Assembly: GCF_021173675.1 (NCBI RefSeq)
Contig: NZ_JAIHON010000024.1
Location: forward strand, 39,970-103,969
DNA from: Streptomyces lincolnensis
Lineage (GTDB): Bacteria > Actinomycetota > Actinomycetes > Streptomycetales > Streptomycetaceae
Direction of reading: 5' to 3'
Length of the DNA stretch: 64,000 bases
The notes beneath the pieces were generated by a model, which saw only the letters and a list, made by a program, of their open reading frames with translations, ran no database searches and was not told where the DNA came from. Below, in pieces: positions 44,463 through 53,999 of the stretch (positions are counted from its first letter, which is position 1; the number at the start of each line of letters is the position of its first letter). The position numbers were made by a program, and so were the translations under genes.

Positions 44463-45884
44463 ATGCGGACGTTGAACGGCAGTACTTGCCAAGGGATGAG
44501 CGGGCAGGGAGAGGATGTGCGATCGCCCCGTACGCCGAACCAGGCCCTGCGTCACCTCCTGGCCGAGGCCGGGTGGAGTGGCGCCCAACTCGCGCGCCGC
44601 GTCAACGCACTCGGCGCCGAGCGGGGCACCCCGCTGCACTACGATCGCTCCACGGTCGCCCACTGGCTGGCCGGCAGCCGTCCCCGCCCGCCCGTGCCGG
44701 CCCTTGTCGCGGAAGCTCTTACCCGACGTCTCGGCAGACCTGTCCCGTTACAGGACACTGGACTGCTCGACACCAGGCAGCCGGGACACGGCGCCGGGGC
44801 GCCGCCCGGTGAAGGGAGCGCCGTGGAACGCCTCGACCGGATAATGCGTGACACCGACCGCCGCAGCCTCGCCCTCGTCGGCGCCTATTCGCTGGCGGCA
44901 TTGACGATCCCGACCGGTCCGCCGACCGCCGAAGAAGGCCGACCCGCCGCGATCGCCGCGCCGGTGTCCGTCGGCCCCGCGCACGTTTCCTCCGCCAGGG
45001 AACTGCTCACCGTGTTCTCCCGCAGCGACATCGTCTTTGGAGCTGGATCGGTGCGCGAACCCCTGCGGCAGTATCTGTCCACCACGCTGCTCCCCTGGCT
45101 CAGAAGCGACATGAAACCCGCCGTCCGACGTGACCTGTTCACGGTGGCCGCACAGCTCACCTATCTCTGCGCGTTCGCCCACTTCGACATGAACCGCCAC
45201 GCTGCGGCCCAGCGCCTCTACCTCACCAGCGTCGATCTCGCCCGTGAAGCGGGCGACGCCATCGGCTGTGCGCTCGCCCTGCGCGGCCTCAGCCTGCAGG
45301 CCCACGAACTGGGACACCGCACCGAGGCGGACCAACTCGCCGAACACGCCGTACAGACCGGCGCGCGGCACGCCCCGCCGCATCAACAAGCCTTCCTCCT
45401 CGGCCAGCTGGCCGTCGCGCAGGCCGCCAGGGGCGACCGCCGCCACACCCGCCACCTCCTGGCGGCCGAGCGACGTCTGGAACAGTCGTCGGACGGCGCC
45501 TCCGCCGTCGGCGCCTTCCACGCCGGCTCACTCGCACTCCAGCGGGCGGCCGTGGCCAAGAGCCAAGGCGAGCACCGTAGGGCTGCCCGGGAGCTTTCCC
45601 TCTCGCTGCGTCACCGGCCCGTCGACGAGCGCCGCTCCCGGGCGCTCGGCCTGGCCGAACTGGCCGAAACCCAGCTGGCGGCCGGCCATCTGGAACAGGC
45701 ATGCCGGACCTGGCACGACTTCCTCGACATCCTTCCGACCATACGCAGCGCCCGCACCGACGACCGCCTGCGCGCTCTGACCTCCGCCATCCGCCCGAAC
45801 GCCACGAACCCCTCGGCCGCAGCGCTCCTCGGGCGGGCACGCCACACGCGGCTGCAGAGCCGGCGCACGGGCCCGTTGGAGTGA
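44463..45884 (+). CDS. XRE-HTH/TPR-type regulator divergent to the synthase operon
   Basis: The protein is 473 residues from the ATG at 44463; an ATG at 44496 is also possible and neither has a strong ribosome site. Residues ~20-100 resemble the N-terminal domain of Streptomyces NsdA-like regulators: LLAEAGWSGAQLARRVNALG, YDRSTVAHWLAGSRPRPPVP. The rest is helical and TPR-like (RDLFTVAAQLTYLCAFAHFD, ALALRGLSLQAHELGHRTEA). It faces the synthase operon across a 165-bp gap with palindromes (GTGTTGAACAC at 44452-44462), so it probably controls that operon. Confidence 0.78.
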   Translation: MRTLNGSTCQGMSGQGEDVRSPRTPNQALRHLLAEAGWSGAQLARRVNALGAERGTPLHYDRSTVAHWLAGSRPRPPVPALVAEALTRRLGRPVPLQDTGLLDTRQPGHGAGAPPGEGSAVERLDRIMRDTDRRSLALVGAYSLAALTIPTGPPTAEEGRPAAIAAPVSVGPAHVSSARELLTVFSRSDIVFGAGSVREPLRQYLSTTLLPWLRSDMKPAVRRDLFTVAAQLTYLCAFAHFDMNRHAAAQRLYLTSVDLAREAGDAIGCALALRGLSLQAHELGHRTEADQLAEHAVQTGARHAPPHQQAFLLGQLAVAQAARGDRRHTRHLLAAERRLEQSSDGASAVGAFHAGSLALQRAAVAKSQGEHRRAARELSLSLRHRPVDERRSRALGLAELAETQLAAGHLEQACRTWHDFLDILPTIRSARTDDRLRALTSAIRPNATNPSAAALLGRARHTRLQSRRTGPLE

Positions 45885-45928
45885 AAACCGCGGGCACGAG
45901 GAGGGGCGGGGCGGCATGAACCTGTTGG

Positions 45929-47095
45929 ATGACGGTGCCGTTCCTGCGATCCTTCGACCCCACCAGGAAGATGAACCGAAGCGTCCTCACAGAAGTACTC
46001 CACTCCACCACCCTGTGCGTCACCCCCGGCAGCCTCACCGTGGCCACCTCCTGGCGACACCCCACGCGCGGCCTGGTCGACTGCCCCGCGCATCGTCTGC
46101 TCGCCGCACACGCCCGCCACTCCGGCTTCGGCGCCGACTCCCGTTCCTTACCGAACGAGGACCTCCGCGACGGCCTCACGGCGGCGCCGGCAACGGTCTT
46201 CACCGTCTCCTACGAACGGCCCGAAGGCGGCCATCGCGGCCTTGCGCTCGCCGCCCACAGCGACGACACCACCGCGCTCGCCTTCGCCCGCCGTCAGATC
46301 GAGTCCTGGCGCGTTGTACTGCGCACCAGGCGAGTGCTCTACGTGACCGCGCAGAACCCCCTCGGCCCGGGTCCGTCGAACGCCCCGGTGCCGGCGCAGA
46401 CTTCCGGAGAGCCCCGCGACCGGTGGCGGATCTGCGGCTGCCCCGCCAGCGTCCCGTGCTCCTCGGCCCAGAACGCGGAACGCGCACTGCACCGGTTTCT
46501 GCAACGGGGGGACGAGGTGGTCGTCGTGGGCACACCGGCCACCGGATCCGGCGCATGGGCCGGCCGGAACCTCCAACGAAACCCTCAAACGGTCAGTACG
46601 CCGCAGCAGGCCGAGACCCTCGCCGTCACTGACCCCGATCGCCTCGCGTTCGTCGTCGCCCCCGGCGCCGTTGTGTCCGAGGCGGCGGACATCCTCAAGG
46701 TCCTGCGCCACCGTCATCCGCGCCTGCGGGGCCAGCATCCGAGCGAGTGGTGCTACACCATGGACGACCTGAACACGGTGATCGGAGCAGCACTCGCCCA
46801 GTCCGACATGCTCCTGGTCGTCGGCCGCGACACCAACCCCGCAGCCAGAACGGCGATCGCCCGGGGGACTCGAACCGCCCTACGTGTCCGCGCCGTGACG
46901 ACGCTGGACCGCCTGCGTCCGGAGGACATCGACGCCGCGACGATCACGGTCGTGGACGCCACAGCTGCCGGGCGGGGCCTCAGGCAGGTGGGTCAAGCCC
47001 TGGACGGCCTGGGCCCCGCAAGCCATGTCTGGCGGCAGGTGCACTCCTTCAAGGAAACGTCACAGCCTGCCGTCCGTGCGCTCCCCTCAGGATGA
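45929..47095 (+). CDS. IspH (LytB)-like protein with shortened first domain
   Basis: The protein is 388 residues; start uncertain (45929, or 45971 just after AGGAAG; a strong GGAGG lies before an out-of-frame ATG at 45916). Residues ~190-370 align with IspH: CPASVPCSSAQNAERALHRF (the ATCPLV...VH site), DPDRLAFVV, SEWCYTMDDLNTVI (the ICYATQNR site) and LLVVGRDTNPAARTAIA (the VVGSxNSSNS site). Two of the three Fe-S Cys seem kept, but the first Cys motif (GYCAGV) reads AQNPLGPG, the GHEGHEE loop is absent and domain 1 is shortened. The N-terminal ~130 residues are a different domain. It is unlikely to make IPP/DMAPP and may be a repurposed redox protein of the cluster. Confidence 0.65.
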   Translation: MTVPFLRSFDPTRKMNRSVLTEVLHSTTLCVTPGSLTVATSWRHPTRGLVDCPAHRLLAAHARHSGFGADSRSLPNEDLRDGLTAAPATVFTVSYERPEGGHRGLALAAHSDDTTALAFARRQIESWRVVLRTRRVLYVTAQNPLGPGPSNAPVPAQTSGEPRDRWRICGCPASVPCSSAQNAERALHRFLQRGDEVVVVGTPATGSGAWAGRNLQRNPQTVSTPQQAETLAVTDPDRLAFVVAPGAVVSEAADILKVLRHRHPRLRGQHPSEWCYTMDDLNTVIGAALAQSDMLLVVGRDTNPAARTAIARGTRTALRVRAVTTLDRLRPEDIDAATITVVDATAAGRGLRQVGQALDGLGPASHVWRQVHSFKETSQPAVRALPSG

Positions 47096-47973
47096 AGCGC
47101 CTCAGGTCCAGGGCCGGACCGAGAAGACGGCCCGTCCTTCTTCGTCACGCCATCAGGACGATCGCCGGGGCCTCCGTCGGGCTGCGGGAATTGGGGCGCC
47201 AGCAGGAAGGCAAGCACACCGGCGGCATCCCCTACGGCCGGGTGAAGCCGGCGCTGTCGCCCGCGGTACCAAGACCTGCCAAGGCATGAACGAAGGGCAC
47301 ATCGAGGACGAGACAGGGACGCGTATCAGCCTGCGAACCCTGCGCGATCGCGCGGTGGCCTCCGGCGCCCTGTCACCACCTCTGTGACATAGGACGGCCA
47401 CCTCGACGACATTGAGGCGGCGCGCTGGGCGGCGGGAACACGCCGCCGCTCGTGTCGCCAGAGCCAGAGGTGCAGACCGGCCGGGCGACCCTGGCGGAGA
47501 TCGTCGGTGCACCGGCCCCATGACGCATCACACGCGCCCAGTTCATGCCTGCCGTGCACGACGACTCGCCCCAGCGGTGGCAGCCCACGCCCGCCACCGC
47601 AAGGCCGCCCCCGCCTCGCCCCGAGTACCGGACCGCACCACTGACGATCACGTTCTCGCGGACGGACCAGGCCCGGTGACAGCCGTCGCACACCGCGCAC
47701 CCCACGGTCGGGTCCTTGCGCGTCCGCGTTCGTCCCGGACCAGCGCAGAACTCGCTCAGCGGGCGCCGGCCTGCGCCTCGGCGGGCCGCCCGAGCGGCGC
47801 GACCGCCTCTCGGGCGGCTCGCTACGAGCTGCTGGAGTCGATCGCGAAGGTGGGGCGGTAGGAGGGCCGGTACGGCAGTGGCGGGTTGTCGTGGCGGGGA
47901 GAGGCGGTGCGGAACGTGGCCAACGCGGAGAACGCCGGGAAGCAGGCGATCGGCTTGTGCGTTGTGCTGACGC
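47096..47973. other. 878-bp stretch without a supportable gene
   Basis: Open frames exist on both strands, but none has a recognisable family or a good ribosome site. A minus-strand frame around 47800-47390 is rich in Cys and Gly (CAVCDGCHRAWSVRENV, GVGCHRWGESS) and could be decayed coding sequence. The promoter of the SARP gene should lie near the right end. Confidence 0.35.
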
Positions 47974-49515
47974 ATGAGCCTGCGATTTTCGCTGATGGGT
48001 CCCGTACGAGCCTGGCGCGACGAGGAGGAGATCGAGCTGGGGCCGCGCCAACAGCGGTCGGTGCTGGCGGCGTTGCTGCTGAACAACGGCGTCCGGCTGA
48101 GCAACGACCAGCTGATCGGCATGGTCTGGGACGAGCCGACGCCGAGCGCGGTGATGGCGTTGCGGACGTACGTGTACAAGATCCGCAAGGCGCTTCCGGA
48201 GCTGGAGCTGAAGTCCAGGGACGGCGGGTACACGGTCCGCGCGGAGATCGTCGACGGCTGCGACGGCGAACCCCTGGAGGGCCTCCGAAGTGCCTACTTC
48301 GACGCGCAGCGGGTGCGGCTCTCCGACCACCGGCTCAAGGCGCGTGAGGACTGCCTGGAACGCGAGTTCGACGTACTTCAGCTGCAGGCCCATGTCGCCG
48401 CCTTCCCCCTCAGGGAGCGTCCCCGCGCCCTCCTGATGCGCGCGCTCTACCTGGAGGGCAGGCAGGGCGAGGCACTCGACCACTTCCACCGGGCACGCGC
48501 CCTCCTCCGCGACGAGCTCGGTCTCGAACCGGGGCCGGAGCTGCGCAGGGTCCACGCGCAGATCCTCAGCGGCGATCTCACCGCGCCGCGCAGGCCGGAG
48601 CAGCTGCCGCCGGACCTGATCGACTTCACCGGCCGTGCGGAGGAGATCGCGCAGGCTCTGCGGACGTTGCCGGGCACCGTGGGCATCACCGGTATGCGGG
48701 GCAGCGGCAAGACCGTGCTGGCCACTCGGATCGGCCACCTCGTGAAGGGCCGCTTCCCGGACGGGCAGATCTTCGTCAGGGGCAGGGATGTCGCCGGTGA
48801 GCTTTTGCGGGCGGTCGGTGTGGAGAACCCCGTCGGCGACAGGGCCACGCTGTGGCGGGAGAAGGCGCGCGGCAAGCGGTTCCTCGTCGTGGTCGACGAC
48901 GTGCGGGACGCGGCCTCCGTGCGCGATCTGGCCACGCCCGGCTCGGCGATGATCCTCACGAGTGTCCCCACGTTGCACGAGCTGCCCGGCGTGAGCTGGG
49001 TGCGGATCGCCGGGCTGACCGAACGCGAGGCACGGGAGTTCTTCCGCAGGACCGTCGGACCGGTGCGCGCGGACGCGGAACCCGAGCAGGTCGAGGAACT
49101 GCTGGCACACCTCTCGCGACTGCCGACCCCGATCAGAGTGGCCGGCGGCAAGCTCGGCTCCCGCCCCGACTGGACGATCGAGATGTTCCTGCAGCAGATG
49201 CGGCGGGAGGGCAAGTCCGCCGACACGCTCCCGTCCGACTGCGCCGCGATGCTGGCCCCGATGATCGCGGCCGATCAGGAGCTCACCGATCCCGAACGGC
49301 ATCTGCTCATGTGTTTCGCGCGCCAGGACACGGAGGTGATCGACTTCCACGAGGCGACACGGATGTCCGGGGCCGACCCCGGTGAGGTCGAGCGGGTGTT
49401 GGAGTCGCTCGCCGGGGTCCACCTCATCGAGCCGCTCGTGCTCGGACGCTACCGGTTGCCGCGGTTCGTGCGCGTCTACTTCGCGCTGCTGCGCACACCG
49501 GCGTCGGTCAGCTGA
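47974..49515 (+). CDS. SARP-family transcriptional activator with NB-ARC-type ATPase domain
   Basis: The protein is 513 residues from the ATG at 47974; no clear ribosome site. Residues 1-~85 are an OmpR-type winged helix (LRFSLMGPVRAWRDEEEIEL, QRSVLAALLLNNGVRLS, LRTYVYKIRKAL). The BTAD that follows is about 40 residues shorter than usual: its first helices are missing between GYTVRAE and LQLQAHVAAF. Then comes an ATPase domain with Walker A GMRGSGKT and Walker B-like FLVVVDDV. SARPs activate antibiotic clusters, so it supports a biosynthetic role for the neighbouring synthase operon. Confidence 0.87.
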   Translation: MSLRFSLMGPVRAWRDEEEIELGPRQQRSVLAALLLNNGVRLSNDQLIGMVWDEPTPSAVMALRTYVYKIRKALPELELKSRDGGYTVRAEIVDGCDGEPLEGLRSAYFDAQRVRLSDHRLKAREDCLEREFDVLQLQAHVAAFPLRERPRALLMRALYLEGRQGEALDHFHRARALLRDELGLEPGPELRRVHAQILSGDLTAPRRPEQLPPDLIDFTGRAEEIAQALRTLPGTVGITGMRGSGKTVLATRIGHLVKGRFPDGQIFVRGRDVAGELLRAVGVENPVGDRATLWREKARGKRFLVVVDDVRDAASVRDLATPGSAMILTSVPTLHELPGVSWVRIAGLTEREAREFFRRTVGPVRADAEPEQVEELLAHLSRLPTPIRVAGGKLGSRPDWTIEMFLQQMRREGKSADTLPSDCAAMLAPMIAADQELTDPERHLLMCFARQDTEVIDFHEATRMSGADPGEVERVLESLAGVHLIEPLVLGRYRLPRFVRVYFALLRTPASVS

Positions 49516-49641
49516 GGGGCGAGTGAGGGGCGAGGCGAGACGCAGCGCGTCGAGACCGCGCCACTCCCTTCCTCACCTCCTGACCAGGCGGTATATACGG
49601 AATTTATGCGCCGACGATCGAGCGGGGCCACGTTTGCACAC

Positions 49642-50382
49642 ATGTCAACCAAGGAACTTCAGGGCAAGAAGGCACTCGTCACCGGCGCCACTTCGGGCAT
49701 CGGCCGCGCGATCGCGGTCAAGCTCGCAGAGTCGGGTGCCACCGTCTATGCGACCGGGCGCAGGGCCGAACTCGGCAAGGAGACCGTCGAGCTGATCGAG
49801 CGGGTGGGCGGTACGGGCCACTTCGTCGTCGCGGACGTCGCGAACCTCGACGACGTCCGCAGGCTCGCCGCGGAGGTCGGCGAGGTGGACGTGCTCGTGA
49901 ACAACGCGGGCGTCTTCCCGTTCTCCCCGACCCCCGAGCAGTCGCTCCACGACTACGAGCAGATATTCGACGTCAACGTCCGCGCGACCTACTTCCTGAC
50001 GGCCGCGCTCGTGCCGGGCATGGTGGCGAGGAAGAAGGGTGCGATCGTCAACGTGTCGTCGATCGCGGGGCAGATCGGCACCGCTGTGGGCTCCGTGTAC
50101 CACGCTTCCAAGGCCGCGATGGACTCGCTCACCCGTTCGTGGGCCGTCGAGTTCGGTGCGGCGGGCGTGCGCGTCAACTCCGTGGCACCCGGTCCGATCC
50201 GCACCGACATGGCCGTCGACACGGCGGGCGAGATCTTCGAGGCGTTCAGCCAGAGCACGCCGCTCGCCCGGGCCGGCGAGCCCGAGGAGATCGCCGAGGC
50301 CGTGGCGTTCCTGGCCTCCGACAGGGCCGGCTACATCACCGGTGCGGTGCTCCTCGCCGACGGCGGCTACGTCGCGACCTGA
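49642..50382 (+). CDS. FabG-like SDR oxidoreductase
   Basis: The protein is 246 residues from the ATG at 49642 (an in-frame ATG at 49606 is also possible; neither has a strong ribosome site). SDR motifs are complete: KALVTGATSGIGRAIA, NNAGVFPFSP, Ser in NVSSIAGQIG, catalytic YHASKAAM and C-terminal YITGAVLLADGG. It follows the SARP gene by 126 bp. It could be a tailoring reductase of the cluster or an unlinked dehydrogenase. Confidence 0.85.
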   Translation: MSTKELQGKKALVTGATSGIGRAIAVKLAESGATVYATGRRAELGKETVELIERVGGTGHFVVADVANLDDVRRLAAEVGEVDVLVNNAGVFPFSPTPEQSLHDYEQIFDVNVRATYFLTAALVPGMVARKKGAIVNVSSIAGQIGTAVGSVYHASKAAMDSLTRSWAVEFGAAGVRVNSVAPGPIRTDMAVDTAGEIFEAFSQSTPLARAGEPEEIAEAVAFLASDRAGYITGAVLLADGGYVAT

Positions 50383-50455
50383 GGTGTCGACCGGATCGGC
50401 TGGGTAGTCGTCGCAGTCATCGTCACCCTCGTCGTCTCATCGGCCCCCTGCCGCG

Positions 50456-50606
50456 GGGCAAGCTGAGCCGGGAGCGGAAGAGATACCTCCGGCTCATGCA
50501 GCTGGGCTACGGCAACAATGAGGCGAGCGGGCTCGTCGGCATCAACCCTCGGGCCGGTCGTGAGCGGCGCAACGGCCGGCCCGAGGGACGCAGGAAGCGC
50601 CCCCGG
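50456..50606 (+). pseudogene. IS30-family transposase N-terminal remnant
   Basis: A frame reads KLSRERKRYLRLMQLGYGNN, then EASGLVGINPRAGRERRNGR, matching the N-terminal helix-turn-helix of IS30-type transposases (ExxRxIGINxRTGxRWRNG). The rest of the gene is absent and the haloperoxidase gene ends just downstream on the other strand. Confidence 0.55.
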
Positions 50607-50639
50607 GTTGTCGTTTGGGTGGTGGTGGGGGTGGTTGGG

Positions 50640-51932
50640 TCAGCGGCGTTGGAAGGCGTGGTTGAGGACGTCGGGGGTGACCGCCATCCCGAGCCGGTGC
50701 CCGTGTTCGGAGGCGAAGCGGTAGTGCACGCCGGCCCAGATGCGCGCCTCCAGGAGTTCGGCTGTCGCGGCCTTAAGGCTGTTGTAGTGGCGGGTGGTGC
50801 CGGAGGCGGGGCTGTATGCGGCGAAGGTGAGGTTGTCACGGCCGAAGAACGTCCCCAGGGCTGTCATGACCGCCGTGGTGAAGCAGGCGTGGCCGGAGGG
50901 GTATTCCGGTGATGGGGCGGTGATCCGCAGGGGTGTCCAGTCGGGGTCGGGGTCGGTGGCCGGGTTGCCGTCGGTGCCGGCGAGCGGAATGGCTGTCACC
51001 GGGCGCCAGAAGTTCCAGTGGGCTTTGGCTTTGTAGCAGGCGATCAGGGTGTCGGCGGAGGCCACGTACACCATGGCGAGCAGCCGGGCGGTCTGGAGGT
51101 GGTTGAGGCGGTGCGTGGCGGCGAGTTGCCGGGTGATCGACCATTCGACCATCTGAGGGTCGTCCCACCAGATCGCCGCTTCGGTCTGGTCCTGGGTGCG
51201 GATGGTGCTGGCGGCCGCGCCGAGGCTCTTGACCTCGTTGAGGTCGCGGGCCCAGGCGGCGCCGGTCAGGACCGGCGGGGGCTTGACCCGGTAGGCGCCG
51301 GCGTCGGGGACGACGAACGGTTTGAGGTTCGGCACCCAGGCGCCGACGTTGACATAGCCGGGCGGGGTGAGCCGGTACTCGCCCGGCTCGGTGCCGACGG
51401 TCCACGGTGCGGTGGGGTCGAAGCCGTCGTCTCGGCGGCTCTCGGTCATCGCCGCGGCGGCGGCCCGGCCGACGGCCACCCCGCCGTCCTCGGCGCGGCC
51501 GTCGGGGATCGCGGCCAGCGCCTGGTCGTACCGGGCGTTCAGCGACTCGGCCTGTCCGGGGAAGAGCCACAGCAGCGTGTCGTGGGCGGCCGCGGCGACC
51601 GCCGCGGCGGTGGAGTCCCCGGGGCGGCTGCGGGGCGCGCCGACCAGGGGCTCGTAGGGACGGCCGGCGACGGCGTTGACCGCGTCGTACACGGCGCCCT
51701 GCACGATGGCGAAGCTGCGGGTGCCGGTGGTGGGCGACTGCTTGGCGGTGTCGTAGATGGCGCTCTGGGCGTGGATGTTCCAGGCGATGACGGGACTGCC
51801 GCCCGGGGCGGCCTCCGCGCCGCCGCGCGCCTCGGCGGTGGTGGCCGTCAGCGGGACGGTCAGGGCGAGTACGGAGAGGACCGCGATACGGCGTAACCCT
51901 CTGAATGATCCGGCGAGCGGACGTGGTGTCAC
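50640..51932 (-). CDS. secreted vanadium-dependent haloperoxidase/PAP2-family protein
   Basis: The protein is 430 residues from a GTG at 51932. Residues 1-~36 form a Sec-type signal (RRIAVLSVLALTVPLTATTA-EA). Vanadate/phosphate-binding motifs are in order: KAHWNFWRP (Lys and Arg), PEYPSGHACFT (Ser-Gly-His) and ARIWAGVHYRFASEHGH (Arg and His). This is the bacterial vanadium haloperoxidase-like branch; halogenation versus phosphatase activity cannot be read from the motifs alone. An 18-bp inverted repeat lies 60 bp upstream. Confidence 0.87.
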   Translation of the reverse strand: MTPRPLAGSFRGLRRIAVLSVLALTVPLTATTAEARGGAEAAPGGSPVIAWNIHAQSAIYDTAKQSPTTGTRSFAIVQGAVYDAVNAVAGRPYEPLVGAPRSRPGDSTAAAVAAAAHDTLLWLFPGQAESLNARYDQALAAIPDGRAEDGGVAVGRAAAAAMTESRRDDGFDPTAPWTVGTEPGEYRLTPPGYVNVGAWVPNLKPFVVPDAGAYRVKPPPVLTGAAWARDLNEVKSLGAAASTIRTQDQTEAAIWWDDPQMVEWSITRQLAATHRLNHLQTARLLAMVYVASADTLIACYKAKAHWNFWRPVTAIPLAGTDGNPATDPDPDWTPLRITAPSPEYPSGHACFTTAVMTALGTFFGRDNLTFAAYSPASGTTRHYNSLKAATAELLEARIWAGVHYRFASEHGHRLGMAVTPDVLNHAFQRR

Positions 51933-51991
51933 GAGACCCCCAGGGGCTTGTCGGTGACAGGTTGTCCGAGCCTATCGGCGGAGGTTAAGTC

Positions 51992-52009
51992 TTGTCGTTA
52001 CATCGACAA
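51992..52009. promoter_or_regulatory. 18-bp inverted repeat upstream of the haloperoxidase gene
   Basis: TTGTCGTTACATCGACAA has perfect 6-bp arms around a 6-bp spacer. Its position 60 bp before the GTG start suits an operator overlapping the promoter. Confidence 0.5.
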
Positions 52010-52589
52010 TCATCGGCAGTCCGGCGGGGTTCACACCCGCGATGTCCGCCACCTCGGCGCCGACTGCGCGGGCTCCGGCCGGGAGCACCCTCTCGGAGTG
52101 CTCTCCGGGCGGGCCGGTCGGCCGTGGTGGCGAGGCCGGCAGCCGGGACTACAGGTGATCGGGCCTGGGCCGCTCGGCACACCGGCACGCTCCTGGATGG
52201 TCGGCCTCAAAACATGCGACTGACCGTCCGAAAGCAACGCCCCCGTCCCGGTGCCCAGTTGAGGATCAGAGACGCAAGGCCTGCGGATCACGTGCTTCGC
52301 GGCCAGCACCCGACACCCGCCCATCGCCGAGCTCCAGCTCGGTCACCGGCTGCGGGCCGAAGCCCTGGAAGTCCCCCGTGTCGCGCTCGTCGCCGCTTGC
52401 TTGCGGGCTCAACCCGGGAGCGGGCGCGAGTGATCAAGGTCCCGAACTCCCGCCCTGCCCACAGGGGCAAGGTAGCTGTCAGTGACGTTGAGGCCGTTGG
52501 CTTGCCGACTTACGGGTCGGTGAATCGCGCAGGTCGGAGTGCTGGGAAGCATGAGAGTCCGACACAAGACGGGGTCTGCGTTCGGGACG
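52010..52589. other. intergenic stretch, no supportable gene
   Basis: Nothing convincing is seen. A plus frame near 52320-52440 (IAELQLGHRLRAEALEVPR) looks protein-like but is short and unassigned. Confidence 0.35.
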
Positions 52590-52780
52590 AAGCCTGAGCC
52601 GCAGCCCAGCTCCTGGCGCAGGTACTGCCACTGGGTGCCGGTGTGCAGCAGGTAGAGGATCCCGCACAGCACCTCCCGGTCCCGCAAGGGCTTGCGCTCC
52701 GGATACCCGGAAGCGGCGCTCACGCTGCGGCGGCAGCGGCTCCAGGCGGTCTCCCCGCTCGTCCGGGCGGGCTGCTCTGA
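52590..52780 (-). pseudogene. IS5-family transposase N-terminal remnant
   Basis: Minus-strand frames read RLEPLPPQRERRFR, then after a frame change YPERKPLRDREVLCGILYLL and HTGTQWQYLRQELGCGSGF. This is the N-terminal block of IS5-type transposases (PGRKPLPDREVLCGILYVLHTGIQWEYLPQELGFGSG). The remainder is absent. Confidence 0.62.
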
Positions 52781-53058
52781 TCCGCACCGAACGCCACCCC
52801 TCGTTGGTGATCCCCTGACCTTGGGAATCCTCGCCCGCCCCGCCGGCACCGTCGACCGGGTTCGGAAGGGGGTCCTGACGATCGTGCAGGCCGCGTCGGC
52901 CACCCGCCTGTCGAGAGGGACAGCTGCATAGGCCGGCCGCGTCCAGCGCCGGGCCATGGATGACCGATCGGCACTGAAGGTGCGCATCTCCTTCTGAGCG
53001 CGGTGGTCGGCGGCGCGGGGCGTGGGTTCTCCGTTCCGCGCGGTGTCCTTGTGGTGTG

Positions 53059-53691
53059 TCAGGCGGCGCGCCTGACATGGCGGACCAGCCACAACAGCAG
53101 GGGATCGAGGTCGGCGGCGGCCGTGAGGACCCGGTCGACCGCTTCGGGGGTGTGCAGCCACTGTTCGCTGCCGAGGGGACGGGCGGCGATCAGTGAGCGG
53201 TGGCGCAGCAGGTGCGTGCGGGGATGGTCTGTCGGATAGCCGCGAGGGGGGCGTTTCATCACGTCCCCGGAGACGTCGTAGCCCTTTTTCCGTACGTCTT
53301 CGATGATGGCGGACAATTCGCGGCCGCTGCCTTCGGCGGCCACGGCTGTGCGGAACGTGTCCACCTGGCCGGGGTCGGGGTACCACCAGGCGCCCTGGAT
53401 CCGCAGGCCGTCCAGGTCGAACCGGAGTCCGATCTCGATCTTGCGGCCGAGCCGGATCACCGCGCCCTGGTGCTGCCACCACCAGGAGTTGGTGCGGTAG
53501 TGCCAGACGGAGAAGTCCTCGTAGCGGGGGTCGGTGTCCGCGACCTCGTTGAGCAGGGCGATCATCGGCTGCCGGACCAGGCGCTCGCGGTCGGCGCGGT
53601 GGCGCTCGCGTATCGCGTGGGCCGGTTCGCCCTGGAGCTGCCACAACACATCCATGGCCTGTTCCGGCCAGCCGGTGAACTGTCCGCGCAT
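53059..53691 (-). CDS. DUF2461-family protein
   Basis: The protein is 210 residues from the ATG at 53691; a GTG at 53709 is an alternative and neither has a clear ribosome site. It starts FTGWPEQAMDVLWQLQG and contains REHR-like helices, NSWWWQHQGAVIRLGRKIEI and QGAWWYPDPGQVDTFRTAVA, the pattern of DUF2461 (TIGR02453) proteins. Function unknown; cytosolic. Confidence 0.78.
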   Translation of the reverse strand: MRGQFTGWPEQAMDVLWQLQGEPAHAIRERHRADRERLVRQPMIALLNEVADTDPRYEDFSVWHYRTNSWWWQHQGAVIRLGRKIEIGLRFDLDGLRIQGAWWYPDPGQVDTFRTAVAAEGSGRELSAIIEDVRKKGYDVSGDVMKRPPRGYPTDHPRTHLLRHRSLIAARPLGSEQWLHTPEAVDRVLTAAADLDPLLLWLVRHVRRAA

Positions 53692-53999
53692 GCGCGGAGG
53701 ATAGCTCACGCCTGATCCGCGCGCGGGAAGAGTGAGAACTGATGCCATGGCGGAGATCGTTGAGGTGCGGCGGGAGGACCGGGAGCGCCCGAAGTACCGG
53801 AGCCGGCCCAGCGGGGCAGGTCCTGGACCTGTGGCGGTGTTGACCGAGTCTGTGCAGCAGGCCGAGGCTTCCTGCGGCGCGGATGGTCGCGTCTCTCGGC
53901 TGGAAGGCTCAAGTGTTGCTCTGAAGTGGGCGGGGAGAGGGTTGCTCGCTGTCCTGCCGGGTGACACTGCCGGCAGACGAGACGTCAAAGGGGGCTGGT
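53692..53999. other. intergenic region between divergent genes
   Basis: It presumably holds the promoters of the two divergent genes. A frame from the ATG at 53750 (MAEIVEVRREDRERPKYRS) is open but continues into the shadow of the next gene and is not supported. Confidence 0.35.

Noticed and set aside
47326..49422. 698-residue minus-strand frame over the SARP gene
   Set aside because: It runs antisense through a gene with clear winged-helix and Walker motifs and has no recognised family itself.
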